Assembly: GCA_021234155.1 (NCBI GenBank)
Contig: JAJEKV010000025.1
Span: 16,423,094-16,487,093 of the forward strand
Source: Isoetes taiwanensis
Taxonomy: Eukaryota; Streptophyta; Lycopodiopsida; Isoetales; Isoetaceae
Direction of reading: 5' to 3'
Length of the DNA stretch: 64,000 nt
Under the pieces are notes generated by a model. The model saw nothing but the letters and a program-made list of their open reading frames with translations. It did no database searches and was not told the DNA's origin. A program made the translations under genes and the position numbers. Numbering within the stretch: the first letter of the stretch is position 1; every line of letters starts with the position of its first letter. Positions 21,074 to 31,671 of the stretch are shown here, in pieces.

Positions 21074-21099
21074 TTAATTTATAGCCACTTATTTGCTAA
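21074..21099. repeat. right 26-bp target-site duplication
   Basis: A perfect copy of 19970-19995. Confidence 0.85.
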
Positions 21100-23507
21100 G
21101 TGTATGTATTATTGCAGGCAAACCGTGGAACAAAGGAGCAACAAAAGTTAAGGTTTATGGTTGTATGCAAAATTGTCATTTAAGAATATGTATAACAATG
21201 CTAGTTTTCATATCATGGTTTTGTCATTGTAAAACATCCAGGATACTCCACATTTCAGATATGATCATAATAGCAAAAGACTTTCAGGCTTAGAAGGCGA
21301 TATGTCTAACAGCCACGTATCAGCTTCTTTAACCAATGCCAATTGCGATTTCATATGAGTTAATGCCAATCACAGAGGAGAGAAATAAGGTAAAAGGCTT
21401 TCGGAAAAGTGGGCAACAGAGGCAAGGGATCCTAACTAGGGAGTGAGGTTATATCAGGATAATCTGAAACTGCAGACAAGGCAGCTTAACGTGGTTGCCA
21501 AAAGGATTAGAGAAAAGAACTTTGTAGACAAGGAAATGGAAGCCATTCCACAAGAAGTGAAGAACAAAATCTGCACGACCAAATTTCGGCTATTATTGGA
21601 TCTCCAACTATGGGCCAGTTGAAAAGAAGTTGCATGGATAAAATTTGGGCAATTCCTAGATAATGAACGGCTTACACTTCTGCAAATAACTTACAGAGTA
21701 ACATGTATAATTGTTACATGCCGCAGTGTCTTCTTGCACAAAATCATGAACTATCCTATGAGTATAAATTGGATATTTGGTTAAGCTTTTATGTGGTGCA
21801 TTGCATCATCTGCTAGGTGGTTGAGAAACGATTCCTTAAACGGATGAATCTATGTGTATATCATAAAATAAATGTATTGAGATTATATGACTAATTGAGC
21901 CACTATTTGAAGACCAGTACTTACAAATGGATGGGTTTTTTGTTGTGAGAAGGGGCAATCTAATTGCATAGTAGCTCAAGGATTGAGTGGCTGGGTTTTG
22001 GGTGAAACATGGTGGTTTTCACCATAAATTGATTAATTTGACCCCGTAAACAAGTGAGTTGATGGGGCTTTTGGGTTGATCAATGTAAAAAATGAAAAAA
22101 TACCCCCAAAAGTCTGGAACTCCAGCAATGCAAAACCATAAAAAATGGCATTGGGTAACACCTCTGTAACTCGATTTAGTGAAGGAATTAATCATTCTCG
22201 AAAAATAGCCCTTGATCTTACACAATTTGTGATTTAGTAAAGGAATTAATCATTCTCAAAAAGTAGCCCTTGATCTTACACAATTCGTGATCAAAAGAGC
22301 TCTGAATCAAAAGTCTTTAAATTTCATTATTAAGATCTAATCTTAACCAATTAAAAACTTCAACATTGACATGGCATTTTCCTTTAGTTTATAAGGGTTT
22401 ATTTAAAACATAGACTAGCATTGTCTAACTCAGATGCTTGCAATGTGAATCTCAATCTTTGAACCCCATTTTGAGATGCTCGAAATAACACTATTTTCTT
22501 CAATATAAAGGCAAAGCATCATGGTTTGGATCAGATTGAAGATGATTTCCACACCACTTTCAGGTTGACACAAATTCCCCCATAATAATAGACTTAGGAA
22601 AAGAGAAATGTTCGCCTGCCCATCCTACGGTTCTTGTATATCCAGCGAGCGACCAGTGCGAATACGCTTAGAAATGATTGGTTTGCACTGTATTTTTAAT
22701 TTATGATTTGCAATGGTTCCCAATCCCGTCAATACAAGGACTCAAACCTCCATAAAAGAGAAACAAAATCTTTTTGAAAAGTCCTCTAACCAACACTCCC
22801 TTACACCTCTACGTGCTTCAAAATGGAGACATTTTCCTACCCTTTTTTATGATCCTGTTCCTTTTATACATCAGGGCTCGCTTATACCTTTCCGTGCCCC
22901 TTTTATACATCAGGGCATAGGACCATGGTCTATTCCACGTATTTAATTCCCCCCTAGGAACCCCCCCAATCATTTTTATGCTTATTGGGCTCGATGAACT
23001 TCAGTGGGTTCAAATCCCCATGTTTCATCTCCTTTCTTTCAATCTTGTTTGCTGGAACAGGTCAGTTTCAAACTGTGGCAGGCCGACTTCATTTTCAGGC
23101 AAGCTCCTATGACCTGAGCCTCTTGTAATTATTTTCCGGGCTTTATTATATGCTTGCAGGTTCTGTTTTGGCGATGTCTGTTGGAAGCTTCTTATTTCAT
23201 GTGTTATATTATGGCTTCCAACTGAATTTCAAAGCCACTTCATTGTTGGCTAATGATTTTAAACAGACCCACACACAAACACCCAAAATAAAGTTTTAAA
23301 CCTACCTCTAACTCTAAATAAATTTTGCCAACTTTTACTGCTAGCAACGCAGTTTCCTTAAATATTGCTCTTTGGTTGCTGGAAAATTCATCATACTTCA
23401 AAAGTTACCGCTTGATTTATAAGTGCTTCAACATATCCGCATATTGATAGTCAGACATGCCCTTGAAGTGAATGGAATACATGCATGGACAGACCAAGCA
23501 CGATTCT
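21100..23507. other. non-coding stretch, no gene recognised
   Basis: AT-rich with short frames. The only structure seen is the tandem repeat at 22173-22289 and a short direct repeat CTTTTATACATCAGGGC near 22860 and 22900. Confidence 0.5.
22173..22289. repeat. two-copy 58-bp tandem repeat
   Basis: GATTTAGTGAAGGAATTAA at 22173 recurs as GATTTAGTAAAGGAATTAA at 22231. Both copies run through AGCCCTTGATCTTACACAATT. Confidence 0.8.
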
Positions 23508-24008
23508 GATATATAATGAATGGAGTGATTCATACAGAAATAACAGTACTCTTGATTGCCAGTCACTGGTTTCAATTGCTAGCTATCAGTATCGGGGTCC
23601 GCCAGAGATGCCCTCTCTCTCCCACACTGTTTGGCCTCTACATTGACCAGTTGGAGAGATGGCTTGCTGACAATGAAGGCGATGGAGCTCAACTTCTACA
23701 CCAAATCACCAGGCAGCTGATCTATGCTGATGACATGGACCTACCCTAACCTTGCTTACACCATGGCAATGGGGCCTCAGGATCTAAGGGCTTGCTAGTG
23801 GGAAAAGAGAGCACAGTGGCTGGCCAGATAGAATGTGCAGGAGCACAGGTGCATCCGAGCACAAACGGAGGCAGACCGCCACTGCCTTAGACAGTACCTT
23901 GATACATGCTTTCGTACAGGGATGCCAACACCCTTAAACAGGTCAAGATGGCATATTACCAATGCCACATAAACCGCATACTGAAGCGGGGCCCGAGGCA
24001 TTACCTGT
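23508..24008 (+). pseudogene. LINE ORF2 fragment (RT motifs B-C joined to a C-terminal piece)
   Basis: GVRQRCPLSPTLFGLYID near 23600-23650 is RT motif B, and LIYADDMDL near 23720-23745 is motif C. Directly after YADD, at about 23750, the sequence jumps to a C-terminal LINE segment that closely matches 51999-52262 of this window, so everything between is deleted. It belongs to the same general family as LINE-A (GLYID...). The upstream RT is missing. Non-functional. Confidence 0.8.
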
Positions 24009-24028
24009 GACGTTCCATGTAAGTATAT

Positions 24029-24042
24029 GGTATACGTATACC
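24029..24042. repeat. perfect 14-bp palindrome
   Basis: GGTATACGTATACC is its own reverse complement. Its function is unknown and it may be chance. Confidence 0.6.
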
Positions 24043-24272
24043 GTACCTGGTATTGGGAACCATTGGGAATTAACTTAAGAGGATTATTGACATTAAACTA
24101 ACCTAAGTACACTAACTAATGGTATTAGTTAGCCAAGTAGGCTAGTTAGGATGTGCCACTTGGCCTCACTCGATTGGCTAAGGGCAGGTTGCCATCTTTG
24201 GGTGGCAAATTGAGCTCCCCATCCAAATTCTACCCAAATTCGAGTTTGGGAAGAGCAGAGGAAGGAGGAAGA

Positions 24273-25479
24273 TGTCACACCCTAACACCTGACCAGTTCT
24301 ATGGATGTTCTTCGAGATAATGTGTCCAGTCAGGACATAGGTCAGTTTCTAGGTAGTTGTGTGCTATTCTAACCCTTGTTTGAGGTACATGGATGATTAG
24401 ATTCTATGTTATGATCTATTTATGATGATTAAGGATGTTGTATCAGATTCTGTTCTCTCTTTCTGTTCCTCCTGTGATGTATGGGTTTAAGGGGGGTAGA
24501 GATCTGAAAGCTATTTAGATTTAGTGATGTTCCTAGCTAGAACCTCTTAAATCCCCATAATTGCGGCCTGTGCACAAGAGCCCATCTGGCTGGGGATGAT
24601 ATGATGTGATTCAGCACCAGACAACGAGTATGATGGTGAAACGTGGGTGGGGTCTTGCCTAGCGCGGCTACAGGACTCCTACAGTGTGCTAGGCTTCGGA
24701 GAGGGCCGGGTATGGGTCTGACACTTCCTGGGTCGCAGGTGTCGAGCCAATATGATTGGGTGCCCTGGGCTCGAATGGGCAGGTGAGCCGGCTTTTAGAT
24801 TTAGGGGAGTAAGTCAAATACGAACGCGGGGGTCACTAAGGGGGGCACGCGTTCTCTAGCACACCCAGGGATCCGTCATACTCGGGGAGGGGACGCCTCT
24901 CCAACCTGCCTCATCGGACCGGGGAGATGTAATCCGGAGTAGTTCCATAGGGTGATTCCATGGAATTGCGTCTCCGGAAGGCTGTAATCACGCCAGAGCA
25001 TGTTCCAGCCTATCTGCAAAGTGTGCACAGGAGGGGCGGGTGGAGTAGACTACCCTAGCCATTGTTCTATGCAAGCCAATGCCATTGCTATGATTCTGTC
25101 CATTGTTATCTGGAGGCCTTGACTGTCAGTTGATTCCCATGAGTCTGAGCCGGGGTAGAGCCCTTATTCATGATGTATTTCCTTTGATGCGTTAGTATTC
25201 CATTGTATTTGTATTGATGGTGATGGGCCACCCTTCATGGCGGTATGTTATTTATTGTGTTGTTGCCAGGTGCTAACCTTGTATGTACCCTTCCGCCATT
25301 AGGATTCCCATCGAAGGCGTGGGACGAATGACACCTCCGTGTCCTTCACCCGGACACTTGCCATCACAAGTGGTCCGAGTCAGACGGAGGGCCTTTCTAT
25401 GGTGGTGTTGTCGCCGTAGAAGAGAGGATTTCCCGTATGTATACGATGGGAGCATCGTATAGGTCCTGGGAGTGTCACA
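24273..25479 (+). mobile_element. LTR of a Ty3/gypsy-type retrotransposon, 1,207 bp
   Basis: It starts TGTCACACCC and ends GAGTGTCACA, the TG...CA form expected of an LTR, and is followed two bases later by a primer binding site. A perfect 8-bp-stem inverted repeat, ATACGATG-GGAG-CATCGTAT, lies at 25441-25460 near the 3' end. The partner LTR was not found in the window, so the element is truncated or rearranged. Confidence 0.75.
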
Positions 25480-25480
25480 A

Positions 25481-25492
25481 TGGTATTAGAGC
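25481..25492 (+). other. primer binding site for initiator tRNA-Met
   Basis: TGGTATTAGAGC differs by one base from TGGTATCAGAGC, the usual complement of the 3' end of plant initiator tRNA-Met. It sits one base after the LTR end. Confidence 0.75.
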
Positions 25493-25917
25493 ATGATTTT
25501 GGTGGACCAGATCATTGCACTGGCCATGTTCTAACTCGATAGAACGTTAAGTAGTTGGGGACCTTAACATAGAAAGATTATTCTAGATGCTTGTAGTTAG
25601 TTTATTTGAAGCCAAAAATGTTGCTAGTAGGTGGTTGTGGAAAAATTTAGTGGTGTAAAGGTAAAATTATATGGAGTTTTGGGCAGGACAGGGTCCCTTA
25701 TTTCAAAAGGCCATAACTTTTTTTAGGAGGCTCGGAATCGAAAAATTTTTGTTCCATTGCGTCGGGGACCGTCGAATTAGCTTAGAACACCTTTTAGCCG
25801 ACTCAAAATCGCAAAAATGGGCGAGAAAATCCAAAATCGGCGCACTTGGAAAAAATGATTTTCTTTTTCGATTTTAAACACGAAAATCCCCAAGTCCGCC
25901 AGTTTTGACCGAGTGTT

Positions 25918-25959
<42 letters not shown>

Positions 25960-26155
25960 GGGGCGAAAATTAGTTGCGGACGTTTCATTAGGGTTTTCTA
26001 TTACCTTCCTTTTCGTGTTCAATTCGCCACGTCGACCGCCGCCCACCATAGCCACTGGAGTTGTCCGTACTGCCCTTTTGTGCGACTCACCTCCGTCTGC
26101 CATAGCCAACCTCGCTTGCAACCCTAACCGCTTGTCGTGCTTTACTTGACAAGAG
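25493..26155 (+). other. retroelement leader with a long poly(T) tract
   Basis: Untranslated sequence between the primer binding site and the ATG at 26156. It contains T37 at 25921-25957, directly followed by AGGGGGCG. GGCCATAACTTTTTTTAGGAGG near 25708 resembles sequence common in plant LTR leaders. No ORF was identified on the plus strand. Confidence 0.5.
25921..25957. repeat. poly(T) tract, 37 bases
   Basis: An uninterrupted T37. It could be the poly(A) tail of a minus-strand retroposon, but no target duplication was recognised. Confidence 0.8.
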
Positions 26156-27379
26156 ATGGCGCGCACGAAGGGAACCAAGAGCTTTGCTAGCTGTGATGTC
26201 TTCCAACTCTTCGCCGCGCTTGGAGACAATATTGGCGACACAGATGAAGGTCCTACGAAGGTCGAGCTCTTCCTTGAACAGCTTGTGCTAAGATTTATTG
26301 AGGGAGACTGGATACCATACCCCATCTTTCACCTTACAATGAGATTCTTGCTCAAACTCAACGCCGAAGGAGAGACTTACACCCTGGTAGAGCAGGAAGA
26401 TCAAGTTTTGACCCTAGTTCGGTATTATCCCGCGGGCATGGCCCAATCAGCTGCGGATGCCGAAGCTCGTCGGGAAGCTGACTGGATAATGTGACGGCTC
26501 AAGAGGAGGATGCCCGGCAGGTAGCGAGCGGAGACCCGGCTGTCAGGGGTGAGGAGTATGTGTACCTGGGAAGAGGAAGGGCCATAAGTCAGGGGAATAC
26601 TCTTGTGATACCCCCATACTACTATGATGAGGACGCCCAGATTTTCATTTGGGAAGATGTTTCCCCATCCTTTCCACCAGAAGATCTGCAGGCCATCGAG
26701 CTTGATATGGCGGCTCGACCCGACCGGTACATTGCTGAGATTCGTAGAAGGACAGCAATACGCCTATTATGAGAGCAGCATGCGGAGCAACAGGCAGCTC
26801 GGCTAGCCGAGGAGCAGGCCAGGAAGGCTGCTGAGGAAGCTGCCAAACTTGCAGAGGAGGCTGACACTCGCGTTGAGGAGTCTGCTAACCGCACCATCCA
26901 GCGGAAGCGGAAGACCACTAAACCGACACGCCTGGGGCCTCAATACAAGACTCGGCTCCAAGCGATCGGCGGGGTAGCAAAGAAGAAGGGAGATACTCGA
27001 CGGGAGACCTTAGTTGAGCGCGCCCGGCATCCAGCCACAGGGGGGAAAACACTTCCTCTTGTTCCCCCACCTCGTCCAAAAACCCCACCGGTTTAAACTC
27101 GGGACAGTGGCTTTGCGGGAAATTCGCAAGTATCAGAAGACGACGGAGCTCCTTATCAGAAAACTGCCATTCCAGCGACTTGTTCGGGAGATTGCGCAGG
27201 AGTTCAAGACTGATCTTAGGTTCCAGACTCATGCCATTCTTGCTCTACAGGAAGCTGCTGAAGATTACCTTGTCGCCCTTCTCGGCGACGCCAACCTTTG
27301 CGCAATACACGCCAAGTGCGTGACAATAATGCCAAAGGATTTGGCTTTGGCACGCAGGATTCGCGGGGATCGGTGTTAG
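26156..27379 (+). pseudogene. broken ORF: unknown N-terminal domain joined to a histone H3 tail and fold
   Basis: Coding sense starts at ATG 26156 (MARTKGTK, reminiscent of the H3 start) and runs about 110 residues through an unrecognised domain. It shifts frame near 26485, meets TGA at 26770, and continues through an Ala/Glu coiled-coil stretch and a basic segment. From about 26945 the segment resembles the H3 tail ([10 protein letters not shown] against ARKSAPATGG). After another frameshift near 27045-27075 the third piece reads [18 protein letters not shown], then [44 protein letters not shown] and RRIRGD, ending at 27379. Loop 1 (KTDLRF) has canonical H3 length, so it is not CENH3-like. 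It follows an LTR and primer binding site, in the position of gag. Three disruptions make it a pseudogene. The H3 identity is secure; whether one protein ever spanned all of it is inference. Confidence 0.75.
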
Positions 27380-27687
27380 ATTCCCCAATTTTTGTAAATT
27401 ACTGCATCTTTTTGTATATCAAATTTTGTAATTAATACAATATGTTTTCTTAACAATGTGTTTCACTGCTCGATCTTTATGCAACCAACACACACAAAGC
27501 TTGAATTCAAAAAAAAAAAAAAAAAAAAAAACACACACACACATTAATAATATTAATAAAGTAACGAACTTTATGGAATATTCCCTATTAAAAGTTTTAT
27601 CCTTTAAAAACGTACCCCTACTTTTTAGGGTTTCATTGTTGTTTAAGCTCCTCTCTTTTCCACTCCTCCTCCATCTACCGCACTGCC
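27380..27687 (+). other. 3' flank of the H3-like pseudogene with a poly(A) tract
   Basis: AT-rich sequence with TTTTGTAATTAATACAATATG near 27424, then A23 at 27509-27531 followed by (CA)n to about 27543. The A tract could be a retroposition tail. No ORF. Confidence 0.5.
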
Positions 27688-28106
27688 ATGGATTATGCCA
27701 AGCGCCAGCAGTGGCACCAGGATGGGGAACACTGGGATCCTGCCCTTTTCTTTGAGCTTCTCCATCCCTATTTGCTACAGCAGGTAGATATCATATCTAA
27801 CATGGAGGCTCATCCAGATTACGCCGATTTCTTGGAGTTTTATACCCAAGAAATGGTGCCCCAATGCATGCCATATGGCAATCCTTTACCTCCACAGGGA
27901 TATACTTATGCAGATGCTTGGGGATGACCGCCATGCCGAGGATACGCTTAGAGGTATTCAGCGCCGGGCTAAGCATGCCCCCATTCTTCAGCTTGGCCGT
28001 CAGCAGATCTATTTTGAGGTCCGTTTTACGTTGGCCATTCTTATGGACCAATATGTGGAGTTTGTGTTTGGGGTCTGGGTTCGGGAACTCCTGCAAGACA
28101 GCCCTC
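27688..28106 (+). pseudogene. unrecognised ORF cut off by a gypsy LTR
   Basis: ATG at 27688 in good context (CTGCCATGG) opens a 79-codon frame, MDYAKRQQWHQDGEHWDP onward. Coding sense appears to move by one base near 27910 into a frame that runs DDRHAEDTLRGIQRRAKHAP to LLQDSP. The frame ends at 28106, precisely where the minus-strand gypsy LTR (28107-28655) begins, so the rest was displaced by that insertion. Many aromatic and acidic residues; no recognised domain. It may be a retroelement ORF or a host gene. Confidence 0.4.
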
Positions 28107-28655
28107 TGTGAGGACCCTTGGATCTAACAGGAGAATCCGAGGACTATGTCACGTGGGATTTGCAAGAAAAACAAGGAAAAGAGAAGCGAAAACAAAAGAG
28201 AACAATGAGATCACAACAATGAGCTTCCTTGATGTCAATGAAGATACATGAGCTCTCGCAATCGAGAGAAAACTGAAATGAGACAAGACTCAAAACTCAT
28301 CTAAAAACTCATGTGCTAGCTCTACTCATATATATAGTACAATGGCCTTTGGCCCAATATAGACACTCTGACTGATTTTGGTGCCGACTCCTGGAAGGAG
28401 GCCTGATTTGCAGAAATGCTGGCGGTGCCTCTTGAAAAGCCTGAAATCACGCTGACGCTGACGCGGGCGGTGACGGGCCGTCACTTGTCTGAGCGCCGCC
28501 TCTTGTTGACGCCAGGCGTGGTCTTTGTCTGCGTGGTCTGCTTGATCTTCTGCTGAGCCTTTGACGACTGACCCGTGCCTGACTGTGGATCCTTGGACTT
28601 GACTTGGTCCATCGTATGCATGAATAGTCATGTACCAGGAGGCACAGGACTAACA
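28107..28655 (-). mobile_element. 3' LTR of the minus-strand gypsy element, 549 bp
   Basis: On the minus strand it begins TGTTAGTCCTG at 28655, directly after a G-rich polypurine tract, and ends GGGTCCTCACA at 28107. The matching 5' LTR is not in the window. The final 209 bases of the long ORF (28447-31671) lie inside it. Confidence 0.65.
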
Positions 28656-31600
28656 CTCCCCCCCCCACCAAACGACACTCAGGGAGAAGAAAAGGAGGAA
28701 GTGATTCCGAGGGCGGGAAACCAGCAGTTTGAAAGTGATCCTCACGGGAGTGAGGACGGGCGCCATTATGGTAAGTGCCAATGAGATCCTGACGTATTTG
28801 AAGAGCAGCAAAAGTGTTGAACCCAAGGGCAGGATCTGCATCAATGAGGAAATGAGAGCGCACCATGTCTTCAAGGGCAGCATGTGTGATCGAAGAAACG
28901 AACTGGCACTCCATGAGGAGGCAGGTCTGGAGACCGAAGGCACTGACGCTTGCATTCGGGTTGCAGTAAAAGATGGGATGCTGCCGATTTAAGGAGCTGA
29001 CCAGGATGCACTTGAGAGCAGCACAGAAGCCAGCTTGACGGTGTACTGAAGGGTCTGGGGAGGTGGCGGCATTCTGCAAGAAAGTATCAAGGCCGTGAAC
29101 AGCATTAGCGGGCGTTTGCCAACCACGCTCATTGGCAATATAGATCCAATTCGAAGTGTCATCCAGGGTTGCACCATCCTCCCAATTGGAGCGGCGGACA
29201 AAACAGGGATCCCACCGGAGATCCGTCGAGATCTGAGGCAGAGTCCACCCAGCGTGGCCATCCATGACCTTGGTCCAAAAGGGGAGACGCCAATCAGAGG
29301 TGAGGAACCGGGGGCGTGGAGGGACACCCAGAGAAGCATATGGAGAGGGAGCCATGCCCGTGGGCGTGGGCTGCTGAGCCTGCTCCCTGAATTCACGTAC
29401 TAGGTCAGGATCAAGAACTTTGCACCACTGGTCCCAAGCAGATGCAGGGAGCTGAGAGTATACAGGAGGGCTATCCCAACCCGTGGGGACTGTCTTGCTA
29501 TCCAGAAGAGCACGCAGTTGATTGTAACCTGCCAAGTGCTGCATATAAACTTGGGCAAATGGAAGATCCTCAGGATGCCCAAGATTCTTCCGTACCTGTT
29601 GCAGCGTTTCGGCTTGCCATAGAGGTAAATGATGAGCAAGCTCAGGCATGTACTCCTGATGAAGAGCGTGTGTCCGATCATGATCAGACAGATATGGGTT
29701 GTTGTCCAAGAGCAACCATTGAACTGTGGAGTCACCCTGAAAGTTCTGATGTGGCCCATCACGAAATTTGTCCTGTGTATCAGCCAGATAGAAGTCATGG
29801 AAAATGTACGCCATCGGCTGAACAACTCTGAAGGTGATCAAATCTGGATCTTCACAGTGAATGAGGTCGAAGACTAAAAGGGCGCAGAGTAAACCTTTGT
29901 CTTCAACAGAGAGGTCTGGCCAGATCCGAAGAAAATCCGCAGTGCGCAGGTGGACATCAACTGGACCATCAGCCGCATACCACTTCAGAAGAAAGAGATG
30001 GCGGCGGGCAACCACATAATCGAGATAACGGGAAGGAATAGGGAAGTCAACTGACATGTTGAGGGCGATGGTAACGTAGCCTTCTTGTTTGGTCTGGGCC
30101 TCATCAGCAGACTGAATGGCTTGCTGTAGCTGTTGTTCGAGGTCAGGGATCCGGTTCTCCTTTTCTAACAGAAGGCGGGACTGATCACGGACCCGTTTCT
30201 GAGAAGGCGTGGCATGTGAAGAGGATTGCCCAGGAATATTGAGTCGAAGCGTCGCAATCTCGGCGTCATCAATAATTTTCTGTTTCTGAGCCTCCGTAAG
30301 CTGATCTTGGAGAGGCGTGAGCTGAGAGGTCAGCGTGGAAAGCTGAGCTTCTAAAGAGGCTATTTGAGCGTCACGCGCTGTAAGGTCTTGGGCTTGAGTG
30401 TTGTAATGCCGCGAAAGCTCTGTATACAGCGTGTCCAGCTTTGCAATGTCTTTATCCTTGTCAACCAAGAGAGTCTCTCTTGCCTTGACCTGATCCAACA
30501 ATTCCTGAATGGTGGTTTGCAATTGAGCCTGCTGATCAGCAAGCAGACTATGCTGATCATGGGCAGCCTTAAGATCCTCACGAGCCTGTAAAAGAGCCTC
30601 GTGCTTGGCTTGAAGCTGGTTCTCCAGAGTTTGAACTTGCTTGGTAGCAGCGTGAAGGTCTCGGTGAACCGCTTCCGAGGCCTCCAGGGACGCTTGAACC
30701 CCATTCATGAGAGCGTCCTGGGATTCTTGCAATTTGAGAGCAGCAGCTTGAACATCTTGCTGGTATTGATACAGAAGCTGGCGAGGATGTGGAGGTGGAG
30801 GGGCCTGTTGTTGCCGTGTTTGTGACGTTTGAGAGACATGATGAGAACTTGAGGGCCTCGTTTCTGTGGAGGAGGAGGAGACAGTGACATGCGTGGTGTT
30901 ATGTTGGACATGACCAGAAGAAGAAGGGTGTGAAGTTCCAACCTGTTGATTTTGAGGAAGTGAATGTAGGGAGTGCTGAGTGGATACATGAGAATTTGAA
31001 ACGGACACAGGAACAGGAAGATAATGACGGATTAGGGCTTGAAGATGGCCACCCACTGAAACTTCAAGGACAGAGGAGGGGGTAGCCCGAATGCGGTCTA
31101 CTTCTTGAAGAAGGCGGTAGAACAAAAGCTGGGGCCAATCAATGTGGTGGTTTGAGCGGATGGCTGTGATCACCATATTATAGAACGGCTTATTGATGTG
31201 GGTGTTCTTGATAGAATACCCAAGTAACTTGCGCCACAAGAACTTGACAAAAGTGTCATGGGACTTTGCAATATTTGTGAGGCGATGCATGTTAGCTTGA
31301 TAAGAAGGAGCGCCGAACTCAGTGACATCGATGTCCTGTAAGGCAGCCCAAGATAAAGAAGGTGTTTGCAAAGGAATACGGAATACCTCAGAAATCAGGG
31401 GCTGGGTAAGCAAAATGATGGTGCCATCAACCACAGTAGCATATCCGTTCGGGCTGTTGACGACTTGAGCGATGAACTGCTTCAATTGCTCTGGATTTGG
31501 TGCAGGGAGGTCCATCTGTGAGAATTCATAAAGCTTTTGGCGTTCCGCAACTTCACGACTCGGGCCAACGAGGGCATCACGAAAGGTGGGCGTCAAGAAA

Positions 31601-31671
31601 GATACAGACTTGAAAAGAGCCGGATCCCTTGGAGCAGTAGCTTGAAGTGTCAAAAATTTAGGTGCAGCCAT
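28447..31671 (-). CDS. 1,074-residue coiled-coil protein in the env position of a gypsy element
   Basis: An uninterrupted frame with ATG at 31671 in strong context (CGCCATGGC); the frame is open further upstream to 31965. Residues 1-220 form a folded-looking domain (FLTPTFRDALVG, LITQ-like and LLGYSIKN segments) that recalls the poorly defined plant transposon-protein domains. Residues about 222-295 are Ser/His/Gln/Pro-rich. About 300-525 is a long coiled coil (QVQTLENQLQAKHEALLQ and similar). About 530-1040 is a Trp-rich domain with no recognised relative. The last 70 residues are read from the polypurine tract and LTR and are probably incidental. It lies downstream of integrase on the same strand. 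It has no signal peptide or convincing membrane segment, so it is not a classical envelope protein. It is the only intact ORF of this element. Confidence 0.75.
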   Translation of the reverse strand: MAAPKFLTLQATAPRDPALFKSVSFLTPTFRDALVGPSREVAERQKLYEFSQMDLPAPNPEQLKQFIAQVVNSPNGYATVVDGTIILLTQPLISEVFRIPLQTPSLSWAALQDIDVTEFGAPSYQANMHRLTNIAKSHDTFVKFLWRKLLGYSIKNTHINKPFYNMVITAIRSNHHIDWPQLLFYRLLQEVDRIRATPSSVLEVSVGGHLQALIRHYLPVPVSVSNSHVSTQHSLHSLPQNQQVGTSHPSSSGHVQHNTTHVTVSSSSTETRPSSSHHVSQTSQTRQQQAPPPPHPRQLLYQYQQDVQAAALKLQESQDALMNGVQASLEASEAVHRDLHAATKQVQTLENQLQAKHEALLQAREDLKAAHDQHSLLADQQAQLQTTIQELLDQVKARETLLVDKDKDIAKLDTLYTELSRHYNTQAQDLTARDAQIASLEAQLSTLTSQLTPLQDQLTEAQKQKIIDDAEIATLRLNIPGQSSSHATPSQKRVRDQSRLLLEKENRIPDLEQQLQQAIQSADEAQTKQEGYVTIALNMSVDFPIPSRYLDYVVARRHLFLLKWYAADGPVDVHLRTADFLRIWPDLSVEDKGLLCALLVFDLIHCEDPDLITFRVVQPMAYIFHDFYLADTQDKFRDGPHQNFQGDSTVQWLLLDNNPYLSDHDRTHALHQEYMPELAHHLPLWQAETLQQVRKNLGHPEDLPFAQVYMQHLAGYNQLRALLDSKTVPTGWDSPPVYSQLPASAWDQWCKVLDPDLVREFREQAQQPTPTGMAPSPYASLGVPPRPRFLTSDWRLPFWTKVMDGHAGWTLPQISTDLRWDPCFVRRSNWEDGATLDDTSNWIYIANERGWQTPANAVHGLDTFLQNAATSPDPSVHRQAGFCAALKCILVSSLNRQHPIFYCNPNASVSAFGLQTCLLMECQFVSSITHAALEDMVRSHFLIDADPALGFNTFAALQIRQDLIGTYHNGARPHSREDHFQTAGFPPSESLPPFLLPECRLVGGGVLVLCLLVHDYSCIRWTKSSPRIHSQARVSRQRLSRRSSRPRRQRPRLASTRGGAQTSDGPSPPASASA
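28656..28669 (-). other. polypurine tract of the minus-strand gypsy element
   Basis: On the minus strand GGTGGGGGGGGGAG immediately precedes the TGTTAG start of the LTR, as expected for the plus-strand primer of an LTR retrotransposon. Confidence 0.65.

Noticed and set aside
26156-27379. A CENH3 (centromeric H3) gene
   Set aside because: Loop 1 has canonical H3 length and the core matches canonical H3 closely; CENH3 normally differs there.
28576-28669. Membrane segment at the end of the long gypsy ORF (env-like)
   Set aside because: The hydrophobic LVLCLLV stretch is encoded by the polypurine tract and LTR, so it is incidental.
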